This document shows positions 24,417 through 35,400 of a stretch of 64,000 nucleotides of DNA, piece by piece. The translations under genes and the position numbers were made by a program. The stretch is from Cepaea nemoralis. Lineage: Eukaryota; Mollusca; Gastropoda; Stylommatophora; Helicidae. The stretch is from positions 1-64,000 of the forward strand of contig JACEFZ010011367.1 of the NCBI GenBank assembly GCA_014155875.1, in the 5' to 3' direction. The notes beneath the pieces are model-generated. The model was given only the letters and a program-made list of their open reading frames with translations. It did no database searches and had not been told where the DNA came from. Within the stretch, counting starts at the first letter, position 1. Each line of letters begins with the position of its first letter.

Positions 24417-25290
24417 TTTTTCTATGCCCACTCTATTATGCCCTAGTCTTGCATTGAAGTCTCCCATAACTATGATGCTGTCCTGCTTATCTATTTTATT
24501 TAGCACGTCATGTATGCCTTCGTAGAAGTCCTCGCATTCTTTCTCATCATTGTTAGCATTATATGGTGCGTATATTTGTACATATGTTGTAATTGTTTGT
24601 TCTTGTATTCTCACTGTTATCATTCTTTATGATATATATTTTATTTCTAGTATTCATCTTGCTAGCCGTGGTTCGATGACCATTCCCACACCGTGCCTTG
24701 CCCTTTCTTGCTGTTCTACTCCAGAGTAAACAAACTTGTAACTGCGGTGGAGCTCCTTGCATCCTTTCCCCTTTGTTATGGTGTCCTCTATTCCCATCAG
24801 TCCCATTTTTCTCTCTTCCATTGTTTCTGTACGCTCTTCTTCTTTACTATTGAAAGCACAGACGTTCATTATGCCTATTTTGTGAGTAGCTGATCTATCT
24901 CGTAGACCATTAACATTGCCAGGTCGATATCCGTTTGGGTCAGTCCGTTTATAATTCTTAGTTTTTCTACGAGCAGTATGATGATCCCCTGCCGGCTTGC
25001 TAGGCCAGTCGCAGGTTTAGGACAGTAATCTGACCACAGGGAGTCCATCCCCTATGGCGAGCCATAGCCCCGTTAGCCCATGACCTCGCGGTCATGGTTG
25101 CCCGGTCTGCACCGCGTGGAGGTGTGGGTTGACTTGTGTAGTCTGCGGGGCATCGGCAAGCTACTAATTATCGCTCTTTACCCCTCCTGGGAGAGTCTAG
25201 CCGATCCTAACCCTGCTGGCTGCAGGTCCAGGCGCATTCCACACATTGCAGACCCTATATTGCCAATATCCATGGGAAAAGAAACAACGC

Positions 25291-25889
25291 AATGATATTG
25301 ATAGTGATACTCAAATATTAAAAGACAATTCAGTCCGCTAGCTTACCTTGACTGTCGAAGCCTGCAACGACAGAAGCTTACTTGTTTAAATTTGCTAGAC
25401 CCGACCTACTTCCCATGTAGCTAGCTCACTGTCAATATTTATTTGCGGGCGCCCCTTCTACTATCCTTATGAGACTCGCACAATAAGTTGTGGTGGCAGG
25501 CGATATCCTCCAAGGACACGACCAAGGACAGTGCCATCGTCTCTCTCACATAATTATATTTATATCTTCTTCGTTTTTTTACTTAGTCTTTTGTTTCGTG
25601 CCAACGGGGTTGACTACAATTCTGAGAAAAATAGCTTAGCTCAATGATTGACAGATATAGGTTTTGACGTTTCTTAATGTTTCCCGGCGTCAAGTTTTGT
25701 GTACCATGCAAAATTTTGATAATACAAAGTTTCTTTTATTCTTAGATTTATGGTTGTGTGGCTGTGCCATGATTCATAAGATTTATTAAATTTGACAAAC
25801 GTTATTAAACGAGTCTTTTGTTATTAAAAAATTAAAAAGGACCCGTATGAGGAACTGCGTTATGGTAGGGTCATTGTATTTTGTAGGCA
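25291..25889. other. No recognisable gene
   Basis: AT-rich unique sequence; no motif recognised. Confidence 0.5.
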
Positions 25890-25937
25890 TCAATCAATCA
25901 ATCAATCAATCAGTCTGTCTGTCTGTCTGTCTGTCTA

Positions 25938-25994
<57 letters not shown>

Positions 25995-26009
25995 GTATCT
26001 ATCTATGTG

Positions 26010-26092
<83 letters not shown>
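25890..26092. repeat. (AATC)n, (GTCT)n and (CT)n microsatellites
   Basis: Five AATC units, about 100 bp of GTCT and about 80 bp of CT in tandem. Confidence 0.97.
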
Positions 26093-26093
<1 letters not shown>

Positions 26094-26825
26094 ATATCGT
26101 AGCATAAACTATGTCCTAGTTGAGCATGTAGTCTGGCCAGGTTTCCCCCAGACGGTAATGTACAGTCTCTGGACCGTTGTCATGCGCCTGTGTCGACCAT
26201 GTTTGTTTTACTTTGTAATTCACATCATTTACCACGCACATACCCCGATTACAGTTTCACTTGCTGACATGTCGTGCGTTTCCATCCATTTTCTTTTCAC
26301 GTTTACATTTGTCATGTTATGGAACGTGACATTCTAATAAACTGTACAGGAAATGAGTGACATACATGGCAAGTATTGCTTACGTGAATTTTATTTTGTG
26401 ATATGATATAATCTGCCAAAATATCATCTGGCCATAATCATTATTGGGTTTCAGCTGAATACATAATTATTATTAGATTGGCAACAGAATACACAATGAT
26501 TATTACATTGACAACAGCGCTGTGAATGAGGTGAAGTACATTCTACAGTTCGGAACAACTTACAATAATGAACATAATCAAATCTGGCATCAGCTAACTT
26601 CATTCCACTAAAAGCTGTACGGGAAATGGCATTTAAGCTGATACTAACAACGCCTTTGATAGAAAACATTGTCGCAGAGGTAAGAAAGCGAACGATGAAA
26701 AGGAAGAAGAAATAGGAGAAAGAGACGAGAAAGAGGAAGACGAAAACAAATAGATGATGACGGTGGTGGTGGCATTATGTGATGACCCTCCCGCCGTTAA
26801 ACCCCCGTATTAAATAAACGGCTAG
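26093..26825. other. No recognisable gene
   Basis: Unique-looking AT-rich sequence. A short direct duplication near 26440-26515 (TACATAATTATTATTAGATTGGCAACAG-like, twice) and a purine-rich stretch at 26680-26760 are all I see. Confidence 0.5.
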
Positions 26826-27040
26826 AAGCGGCTGGCCGAGTGGCTAAGAATTCCGGGTTCTCCTTTGGTCGACCCGGGTTCGAATTCTTGGTAAGGTGTG
26901 GAATGTTTTTTTCTGTCGGAGGCAAAAAGAAAACACTAACATGCACAGTTCACGGTGACTGCACTAGCCAGGCGGCCTTAATCCCTCCGGCTCAAGATCC
27001 CCCTGTCCTACACCGCAAAGTACTAATGGCAGCAGATGAC
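26826..27040 (+). repeat. SINE-2 copy (tRNA-derived)
   Basis: Plus-strand copy: box A TGGCCGAGTGGCTAAGAATT, box B GGGTTCGAATTCTTGG, then a body with GACTGCACTAGCCAGGCGGCC-like sequence and CTCAAGATCCCCC at the 3' end. The anticodon-stem region is unlike a standard tRNA, so it is a SINE head and not a tRNA gene. Confidence 0.88.
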
Positions 27041-27299
27041 AGTTGACAGTTTTTATAAATAAACAGGCGTCTAAAAAAAATTTTCTGTAATAATTCCAAA
27101 CATTTCAGTACTTAGATTCTCTCAGTTTATATGCGCAATTACCCCTTCACTTGTGCTGCTGTACCATTCCTTCTTAAATGGTATTTATATTTGGTTCCGT
27201 CGCCCTGCTACTGAGTGAGTGCGTGGCGCGACACTGTGAGATGTGAGATTCGTGTGGAATGCTTTTACATCTGTTGTTTGCACAGTGAACTGCATGTTT

Positions 27300-27510
27300 G
27301 GAACAATAGCCGGCTGTCGCTGAATTTACAGGTTTGCCTTTTCGATTCTCGGATGCATTTTTCAGGAGACTCCTGGGAGTCGTCGCTGGAGCTACGGATT
27401 TCGTGCTTTGTGCGGCACTTTCGGCGAGTCGCCCTGCGGAAAGAGACCGAGCATTGTGGGATAAAACCCGGGTCAATGAAGTCTTTCTGGTGACTGCCGA
27501 TTCCATCGAC
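27300..27510 (+). repeat. SINE-3 copy
   Basis: Body shares GGAGACTCCTGGGAGTCGTC, GCGGAAAGAGACCGAGC and GGGATAAAACCCGG with the copy at 55118-55350. The head is diverged but keeps a TTCGATTCTCGG box-B-like stretch at 27341. Confidence 0.75.
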
Positions 27511-28043
27511 AATGAACTGTATTTTTCGTGGAGGACTTTTGTATTGGCATTCTGGCAGCGGCATTATGCACAGTGTACCTCTGCGGGCTGTTGTCTTGCC
27601 GAGACTCCTGTCTGTTCCCACTTTTCACATTGGGCAGTGAGGAGCATTTGGTGTGATATTAAGGAATGGAGCATAATGGGGACGACCCGCTGCCGTGAAG
27701 TTGGAACCGCGACTAACTAACTAACTAATGGCATTTGTATCTTTATTTCCATGTTGACATTAGTTCTAATTTTTTTTGTTTTCTGCCACTTCTGCCTTTC
27801 AGACTCCTGATGGAGTATAGGCCCACAATCCCCGAGGATTCCAAGCTCTGTGTAGGCCAGATCATTATTGGTTGGACTTTATGGTCCGATTTTTTTCCTT
27901 CTGTAGTGTAAAGTAGTCACTCTCTCGCCAGGCCTCTGTAGTCGCCTTTCGGTACCTTCAAAGGCGTTTACATGGTTCTTTGCTTCCTCTTTGGCGTCCC
28001 GGCAAGACATGGGTGCTGTTTGCTTTGTAATAAGTAAGTAGCA
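27511..28043. other. No recognisable gene
   Basis: Mixed sequence after the SINE-3 body with short CTAA repeats at 27713-27728; no TE protein signal. Confidence 0.4.
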
Positions 28044-29580
28044 TCATCATGTGCCGTGTCGATAAGCGTGGGCGGTCATGTTACGCCATCTCACACGATT
28101 ACCAGAGTCGTGGAGTTAGTTCTTTGGTGCATTAATTTGGTATTACGGGTGTTGTGTTGGTTTTCAATTCCCTTGCAATTTTCATTAAGCCATACTTATA
28201 TCCTCTTTCACAGTTTCCTAATTTTCTGTGAATCTCTTTACATTTTTCATGGTTATTTTTGTTATTTTGTCTTATTTCCTTGAGTTTTAAAATGTCTTCC
28301 GTTTCTTATTTCTTACGTCCCATCACCTTCATTTTGGGATAGTTGTTTCTGCAGCTTGGTTGACTGATTTCTTTAATATGTCACATTAGTCGCCGACTCT
28401 TAAAATAATATTTCCATACCGGACAATGCATCAAATCTGTTCTTTACCTCTACGTTGAATTTATCTTTCATCCCCTCACTCTTCAGTGCCCATAGATCAA
28501 ATGCTGTGTTTATTGTTGTATATTTGACTTTCTTTAATTGTATATTAATATTGCTTATGATTAATCTATGGTTGTTGTAGCAGTCTGCGCCTGGTATAGT
28601 TTTTACGGATTTTATGGCATTTCAAAATCTTCTGTTGATGAGAATGTAATCAGTCAGATTTCTGATATTATGGTCAGTAATTTTTCATGTCTGTAAGATC
28701 CTTGGGTAATGTTAATACCGGGTGTTTCCAATAATAGTATCATGCTCTTTTGCCCACTGTACACGTGTGCAACCTCTTTCATTCCTTCCCCTAGTCCATA
28801 CTTTCCTACTATGCAACCGTCCTGTTGATTTTCCAACTTTAGCATTAAAGTCACCCATTTTGATATTTAATTCTGAAGGGTTGCATTTCTTGAAGGCAAT
28901 CTCCAAATCATTATAAAATGCATCGATGTTGTCACCACTGTTGTCTGTCGTTGGTGCATAAACTTGTATGATGTTAATATTGAAAGGTCTTCCACTTAAC
29001 TTTACTAGTAATATTCTGTCTGACACAATCCAATATCCTTAGATCGATTTGATCTCTCTGTATGCCTTATAATTGCTATCCCTCGCTATTTTTTTCTCTC
29101 CACCAGAAAGGATTATGCTATATTCCTCGGATGTTATAATGCCCATTCCTTTCCATCTGGTCTCACATATATCTAACATGTTAATATTCAGTTTTCTCGT
29201 GTCTTTCTTAATGTTACCAAATTTTCCATCCCACTCATTGTTCTTACATTCCAAATTCACACTTTCAATATTGATATTCTTCTGCACTCAGTCGCCTGCT
29301 GGCGGTGCACATGACTACGTCACAGGGCGAGGTTGCTCCCAAGAAGCATCCATTTACCCCGTTCTCTGATTTTCTAAGATGTTGCAAAAGATTACTTTCT
29401 TGAAATCTGTAAAGAAGATAAGATAATTTGACATTGCTTTTTCTCTTAGCAGTGATCATACCATAGCCATTGTCTCCCAAGATAAAAGAGATCCTTGCCT
29501 ACTGTCGTGAAATTGAGACCATAACCTACAACTATCTGTCGGCTGCTCTTCAACTGCATCCATCACATTCACTCAGGCTT
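28044..29580 (-). mobile_element. RTE LINE derivative lacking the RT domain
   Basis: On the minus strand: a 5' UTR block at about 29440-29580 (CTGTCGGCTGCTCTTC region) matching 58735-58900; the endonuclease in broken frames at 28654-29287 (TRWKGMGIITSEEYSIILSG, VKLSGRPFNINIIQVYAPT, IKMGDFNAKVGKS); linker sequence to about 28121; then an abrupt jump to the 3'-terminal block at 28044-28118. About 1 kb encoding the RT is absent compared with the full-length copy. Frameshifts and stops interrupt the endonuclease. Confidence 0.85.
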
Positions 29581-29601
29581 CACGTAACCCTGATTGTTTG
29601 G

Positions 29602-29998
29602 GAATGTAGGGGGGGGGGGGGGGGGCTAAACGGGTACTCCATCTTGCCAAAGGGTGTCCCGTAGACTAGCCTAGGGAAGGAGGCACCTTACTTCTCGTAT
29701 GATAGGGGATACCCCAACCCCGCCACCCATTAATAAGTAAGCAACGAACTCTTGATCACACACCAGGCGCGCTGTGGTTACGGTGCGTCAGTAAATTAAC
29801 GGATCCTTTTATGCGCCTTAGGTGCATTTGGCACATCGTGCTAATCCCATATTTCCATAGACCAAACAATACTTGGTGGTCATGTGATCAGTATCGCGCC
29901 ATTCGTCTTTACTTTGCGAGACATGTCCTTCTTTCTATCCATTTCAGACTGGGTCGATCATCGGTAGGGGTGGGGGTGGAGGGGGGGGGGGGGGGGGG
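29602..29998. repeat. Poly-G tracts and SINE-4 block
   Basis: G-runs at about 29608-29626 and 29978-29998. Between them, 29860-29925 carries the dispersed block seen at 2185 and 59190 (GTGATCAGTATCGCGCC). Confidence 0.5.
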
Positions 29999-30621
29999 CT
30001 AGATCCATTTTAAAAATTCGGATCCGCCGTGATACTGATGGACGCTATGATCACGGATTCGGCAGGCGAGCGTCTAGAGTTCTAGACACTAACTTCCGTT
30101 TGCTTTGGTATTTTGGTATTTTTGCTTTTAACCTGTGGTATTACTAAATTTCCAGAGTTTTCAAAGTTTATTACGATTATTCTCACGCGTGATCGCATAG
30201 CCCTGAGTGTTGCTTCCTTTACCACTTGACCTGAAAGTTTGTGCAGATGAAATTACAAGCGAAGACATTAACATTGTTGCCTGAGATTTCTAGTTCTTTA
30301 TTTAAGTGCCAGGCAATTGATATCGGCGAAGACCACAGCTTGTGTGGGATTCTGAAACTTGGAGAAGTGTCATGATTGTCCAGATACTTCAATACACTTC
30401 AATGCTCATGTCTTCATAAGACTTTTCAGTGCGTCTCGCTGTTTTTTTTCTGAAAGGAAAATATTCTTCAGAATAAAGTCGAGAAATAAACTTTCCTATA
30501 GAGTATGTGGTGTTTGTTTGCTTCCTGTTTCTATTGAGGCTCAGGTGTCATGGCGTTTATTGCAAACAGTTTTACAACTTTCTAAAAATAGAACTCCTAT
30601 ACTGTTAATGTGTTTTAAAAG
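29999..30621. other. No recognisable gene
   Basis: Stops in all frames apart from short ORFs without recognisable motifs. Confidence 0.5.
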
Positions 30622-30711
30622 GGAGACGTTATTCGCAGCGCGTTGTGAATAATGCTGAGCATTATTCACAGCTGCGAGATTTAAGGATGGCTCTCATTGA
30701 AAATGTTAATC

Positions 30712-30746
<35 letters not shown>

Positions 30747-30900
30747 TTTAGTTCTGTATTCAATTCTTAACCCTAACCCAAAACTTGAAAAGAACGCTCC
30801 TTTTCCTATCGCGATTTTGAAACATTTTCGATGTTAGTAAACGTCACGTGACCAGCGGCGACTGCGAATAATACGTAGCTATGGGAGGCGTTATTCGCAG
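30622..30900. repeat. Perfect 12-bp hairpin and repeated GTTATTCGCAG motifs
   Basis: TGTGAATAATGC (30644-30655), a 3-base loop and GCATTATTCACA (30659-30670) form a perfect inverted repeat. GTTATTCGCAG occurs at 30629 and 30889 in direct orientation, and CTGCGAATAA at 30863 is inverted. A (TA)n(CA)n tract lies at 30713-30746. Probably a small MITE, but termini are not defined. Confidence 0.6.
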
Positions 30901-30984
30901 TGCCCTACGTATAATCGCTTCGATTTAAAATGAGAAATTATGCACGCAAATGTTTTTTATGAGATTGCAAATTATGACAGTTAG

Positions 30985-31196
30985 AATTTTTTGGTCACGT
31001 TATAAGAAGAAATAAGTTGGAGAACGTGGCGACGACTGCCAAGATCGAAGGGAAGAGAATAATGGGAAGGCAGAGAAGTAAATACCTGTGATCTGATCAC
31101 GTGGCATGGTCGAGACAAGAACACAGAGCTGATCCATGACTCAGGAGATCGAATAAGATGGCGACACATGACCGCCCACACCTATCGGTATAGCAC

Positions 31197-31283
<87 letters not shown>
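30985..31283 (+). mobile_element. RTE LINE 3' fragment with (ATG)n tail
   Basis: Plus-strand RTE 3' end: CATGGTCGAGACAAGAACAC, CATGACCGCCCACACC and TAGCACATGATG match the other copies. It continues without a break into 29 perfect ATG triplets (31197-31283). It starts within the end of the ORF (the FGHVMRRN region, frameshifted), so it is strongly 5'-truncated. Confidence 0.85.
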
Positions 31284-31284
<1 letters not shown>

Positions 31285-31404
31285 CACAACTGTTGGGTCA
31301 GTGTGAGCGAAGGGTGTTTCGCGCTGGCGCTTACACATTCCTGAGCGCTGACGGCAGGAGTTGTGATTATTCCACACACCGGTCAGTTGGACCTTAGTAT
31401 GGAC

Positions 31405-31440
31405 TTCTCACTCAGAAAGAAATGGCAAACTACTGAACGT
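31405..31440 (+). repeat. SINE-1 body fragment
   Basis: Contains CAGAAAGAAATGGCAAACTA, the shared SINE-1/RTE block, in plus orientation. No head or tail recognised. Confidence 0.5.
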
Positions 31441-31523
31441 AAAATTGCCTATAATAGAACATCAACTTAGGGTTGATAGCAGCATACTACAAATAACACA
31501 CAACACATTCAAGACTATAAATT

Positions 31524-32830
31524 GTGCTTTTGAAACATACATTTGGATCTTGGCAGGTACTGCGGAGTACGTGCACTGTGTTGAGATTCCATCTGTATGA
31601 TCTATGAGAGGGGACAGTATGTGTCTATTCCCATAGATCACGAAGGGAGAATCTGAAGACAGTACACGTCTCCTCCCATAGATCACACAGGGAGAATCTG
31701 AAGACAGTACACGTCTCCTCCCATAGATCACACAGGGAGAATCTGAAGACAGTACACGTCTCCTCCCATAGATCACACAGGGAGAATCTGAAGACAGTAC
31801 ACGTCTCCTCCCATAGATCACACAGGGAGAATCTCACACAGTACACGTCTCCTCCCATAGATCACACAGGGAGAATCTCACACAGTACACGTCTCCTTCC
31901 ATAGATCACACAGGGAGAATCTCACACAGTACACGTCTCCTCCCATAGATCACACAGGGAGAATCTCACACAGTACACGTCTCCTCCCATAGATCACGAA
32001 GGGAGAATCTGAAGACAGTACATGTCTCCTCCCATAGATCACACAGGGAGAATCTCACACAGTACACGTCTCCTCCCATAGATCACACAGGGAGAATCTC
32101 ACACAGTACACGTCTCCTTCCATAGATCACGAAGGGAGAATCTCAAGACAGTACACGTCTCCTCCCATAGATCACGAAGGGAGAATCTCAAGACAGTACA
32201 CGTCTCCTCCCATAGATCACGAAGGGAGAATCTGAAGACAGTACACGTCTCCTCCCATAGATCACACAGGGAGAATCTCACACAGTACACGTCTCCTCCC
32301 ATAGATCACACAGGGAGAATCTCACACAGTACACGTCTCCTCCCATAGATCACACAGGGAGAATCTCACACAGTACACGTCTCCTTCCATAGATCACGAA
32401 GGGAGAATATCAAGACAGTACACGTCTCTTCCCATAGATCACGAAGGGAGAATCTGAAGACAGTACATGTCTCCTCCCATAGATCACACAGGGAGAATCT
32501 CACACAGTACACGTCTCCTCCCATGGATCACACAGGGAGAATCTGAAGACAGTACATGTCTCCTCCCATAGATCACACAGGGAGAATCTCACACAGTACA
32601 CGTCTCCTCCCATGGATCACACAGGGAGAATCTGAAGACAGTACATGTCTCCTCCCATAGATCACACAGGGAGAATCTCACACAGTACATGTCTCCCCCT
32701 ATAGATCACATAAGGAAAATCTCAACACTGTACATGTCTCCCCCCATAGATCACATAAAAAAAATCTCAACACTGTACACGTACTCCTCGGTAATCCCGG
32801 CCAAGATCCAAATGTGCGTTTCAAAAGCAC
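31524..32830. repeat. 44/45-bp minisatellite (about 26 units) flanked by inverted repeats
   Basis: The core unit contains CCCATAGATCACACAGGGAG, AATCTCACACAGTACACGTC and TCCT. The 45-bp variant has GAATCTGAAGACAGTAC in place of GAATCTCACACAGTAC. The left flank (31524-31600: GTGCTTTTGAAAC, ATTTGGATCTTGGC, GAGTACGTGCACTGTGTTGA) is the inverse of the right flank (32755-32830). One unit at the left end (31598-31628) is itself inverted relative to the array. No ORF here is a gene; the minus-strand ORF is a 15-residue repeat translation. Confidence 0.92.
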
Positions 32831-33114
32831 ACGTTAAAGCGCGTTATCCGAGTGTGCCACGAAAGCGATCATTGTCAAACCAAACTTTGTTGTCTATTAA
32901 CATTTCCACTGCCTTTGGTTATGACCTATTCAAGAACGATCAATGACATTTGCAGAGACAAACTGCTGATTAAGGGATGTATCAAGTAATGGCAGTAATG
33001 CCATCAGAAGTTCTTTGGGTGGTTTAGTATTTAAGCTCTTCAAATGTCGTTCACGGTCGTCATTTGTGTTTCTCCAACGGCCGAATGTCTGTTTATATCG
33101 TATTACTTTTATTG
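32831..33114. other. No recognisable gene
   Basis: Short unique spacer. Confidence 0.5.
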
Positions 33115-33490
33115 CATAAGATTAAACCCATAAGTATTGCAGTCTCAATCCATAGCTTACATTATTATCCTCGTAAGTGTTGAAATTTCACCCAACAAAT
33201 TACATGAATTACGTAAGTGCCTTTACATAATTTACGTAAATTACATAAGTGCTTCAAATGTCATCACATATATCACATGAATGTCCGCATAAGTGCTTCA
33301 ATTGTCATCTCATAGATTACATGTAGATCCTCATAGTTGATATATTTTCACTCTTTTGGTCACACACAACCCACATAAGTGCTGCAGTCTTATCCTATAG
33401 ATGACACGGATGCACCAGTTAAGTAATGCAATCTCACCCATAGATTACACGAAAACTTGCCGTAAGTGCTGCAGTCTCATCTGATAAACT
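33115..33490. repeat. Strongly diverged about 43-bp tandem repeat, roughly nine units
   Basis: Units contain CATAAGTGCTGCAGTCTCAT and CCATAGATTACATGAA with many changes. The unit length and the CCATAGATYACA element resemble the neighbouring 44-bp minisatellite, suggesting a common origin. Confidence 0.7.
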
Positions 33491-34011
33491 AAACAAAGGG
33501 AATTGCAACATTCGCATCCAATTGCATCCATACTAACTATGTGGCACTCGATATGATCACAATGTGTATATACTAGAATCAGCATCTAGTGGCGTGTATT
33601 GTACTGAGCTTTTCCCCGAAACAAACAGACTTTCAAAATTGTTATTCTTCTAATTTCTGTCAACACATTTTCATCGCTAGTTAGCAGAAAACCTGGATAT
33701 TCAAAACTGCTCACTTCCTGTGTGTAATTTCTCTCCGATAATAAGTGTATATTTTGTCATATTTGTTATCAGTATGTTTGTTTTTATGCATTGAAGAATA
33801 ACTGTTATTTTTCACGTTGTCCTCGATTTGATTTGTCATCAGTATATAGAATTACCGGAAACTGGAGACATGCTTTCTTAATATTGTTATTGTTGATAAT
33901 TAAGGTTATTGAATTGTGAAATGTAGCCCGGGCGGCGGCCCATTCTTCCTGCTTTATAGATTTCTGACTGCGAGGAATATTTCATTTGCGCAATGTGCTA
34001 ACGGAGACATT

Positions 34012-34159
34012 CTATTGTTCTTACTCGAGAAGGCTAGACGTCCGATTCACAACCCAGGGTAGGGGACGGGGAAGGTAGGTGGGTATCTATTGTTCTTACT
34101 CGAGAAGGCTAGATGTCCGATCCACAACCCAGGGTAGGGGACGGGGAAGGTAGGTGGTT
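34012..34159. repeat. 74-bp tandem duplication
   Basis: Two copies of a unit starting TCTATTGTTCTTACTCGAGA and containing ACAACCCAGGGTAGGGGACG, with three or four differences. Confidence 0.95.
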
Positions 34160-34204
34160 GTCTATTGTCCTTTCATACATGTTGCTACTGCCTCGTTGTG
34201 TACA

Positions 34205-34474
34205 TAATTCCATACATTTGTCTCTGCCCTTTACATACATACATACATACATTTGTCTCTGCCCTTTACATACATACATACATACATTTGTCTCTGCCCT
34301 TTACATACATACATACATACATTTGTCTCTGCCCTTTACATACATACATACATACATTTGTCTCTGCCCTTTACATACATACATACATACATTTGTCTCT
34401 GCCCTTTACATACATACATACATACATTTGTCTCTGCCCTTTACATACATACATACATACATTTGTCTCTGCCC

Positions 34475-34506
<32 letters not shown>

Positions 34507-34591
34507 CATTTGTCTCTGCCCTTTACATACATACATACATACATTTGTCACTGCCCTTTACATACATACATACATACATTTGTCTCTGCCC

Positions 34592-34622
<31 letters not shown>

Positions 34623-34629
34623 TTGTCTC
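34205..34629. repeat. (TACA)n satellite, left part
   Basis: About eleven units of TTTGTCTCTGCCCTT followed by four to seven TACA. Cut at its right end by the LTR retrotransposon; the array continues at 44042. Confidence 0.97.
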
Positions 34630-35220
34630 TGTCAAAGACTCGACCACATCCCCTCCACTAGGAAGGGCAGTCATTCTTGAAGAGGCCAGGAGGGGATAGG
34701 GTGCCCGAGGGAAGAGCAGGGAAGAGGAGGTGATAGGAGATGGTTAACCATTCCCTCATGAGACACGCAGGCGGTGTTCAGAGAGTTAACACTCTAATCA
34801 CAATAACATCACGCCTCGTGGTAGCCATAGAGAAGTTGAGTATACACTCAACAGGCCACGTCTACCATCGGCGTGCGACGTGAGGCGACACGCACCAAGG
34901 TGAAAGTCAATCCGCGTGGTGTGTGACCGCGGAAGGGAAGATTGTCAGACGGGAGACGGGACCTCTAGTGTACACCTCGTTAGAGTAGCGATAGGGTTTT
35001 TCATGTGTTTAGTTGTGTAGAAAGTTAGCTTAGTGGTTAGCAGCTCGTGATAGATAATACTGTGTGGCTTTATGTTGTGTGTTTCAATAGCGACTGTTCA
35101 ATGTAGCGAGCCAACGGCAATAAAAATGTACCATTTATTTTCCTCGCACACGACTTGCAATTTGTCTTGTATTGGTGTGCCAGAAGTACCCGATGATGCC
35201 CGTCAGTTGAGTTGTTGACA
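34630..35220 (+). repeat. 5' LTR
   Basis: 591 bp with TG...CA ends. An AATAAA polyadenylation signal at 35119-35124 lies about 100 bp before the LTR end. No convincing TATA box. Identical to the 3' LTR over the first 310 bp or so; the few differences are near 34950-35000 and 35160. Confidence 0.96.
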
Positions 35221-35400
35221 GGCAAGGGTAATTGTGGTGTCAGAAAGTGGTGCTTGGACGAAAGCGCCAAGCTAATACCCACAGTAAAGGGTAATTGTGG
35301 TGTCAGAAAGTGGTGCTTGGACGAAAGCGCCAAGCTAATACCCACAGTAAAGGGTAATTGTTGTGTCAGAAAGTGAAGCTTGAACGAAAAGTTCAAGCTA
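35221..35400 (+). promoter_or_regulatory. Leader: three 63-bp repeats with tRNA-Leu-like PBS and hairpin
   Basis: Units start at 35226, 35289 and 35352. Each contains TGGTGTCAGAAAGTGG (35235, 35298; one mismatch in the third), which matches the complement of a metazoan tRNA-Leu(CAA) 3' end plus CCA except for one extra A. The first copy begins 14 nt after the LTR. Each unit then has a stem: GCTTGG...CCAAGC at 35252-35272 and 35315-35335, and a 9-bp AGCTTGAAC...GTTCAAGCT at 35377-35399, with one G-C to A-T paired change. Confidence 0.7.

Larger units (their letters stand above)
20289..25290 (-). mobile_element. LINE with APE endonuclease (LINE-C), split by an RTE insertion
   Basis: The endonuclease domain is in two parts: 24414-24870 (5' part: YVQIYAPYNANN, VMGDFNARLGHNRVG) and 20289-20554 (3' part: NLGAFGDQHNERNDNG, KSQIDFILTRNN, and a TDHK segment matching the SDH catalytic histidine region). 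The break falls exactly at the RTE copy's TSD (TTTTTCTAT). Upstream, 24870-25290 is GC-rich and probably the 5' UTR. No RT follows in this orientation; the RT fragment at 20105 is inverted, as can arise by twin priming. There are several stops. Confidence 0.8.

Noticed and set aside
27265..27720. Overlapping ORFs of about 118-128 aa
   Set aside because: They cover the SINE-3 body, which recurs at 55118-55350.
31462..32302. Minus-strand ORFs with a repeated 15-residue motif
   Set aside because: Generated by the 45-bp minisatellite variant; no start context or non-repeat domain.
34113..34699. ORFs of about 150-180 aa over the TACA satellite
   Set aside because: Satellite translations that also run into the LTR.
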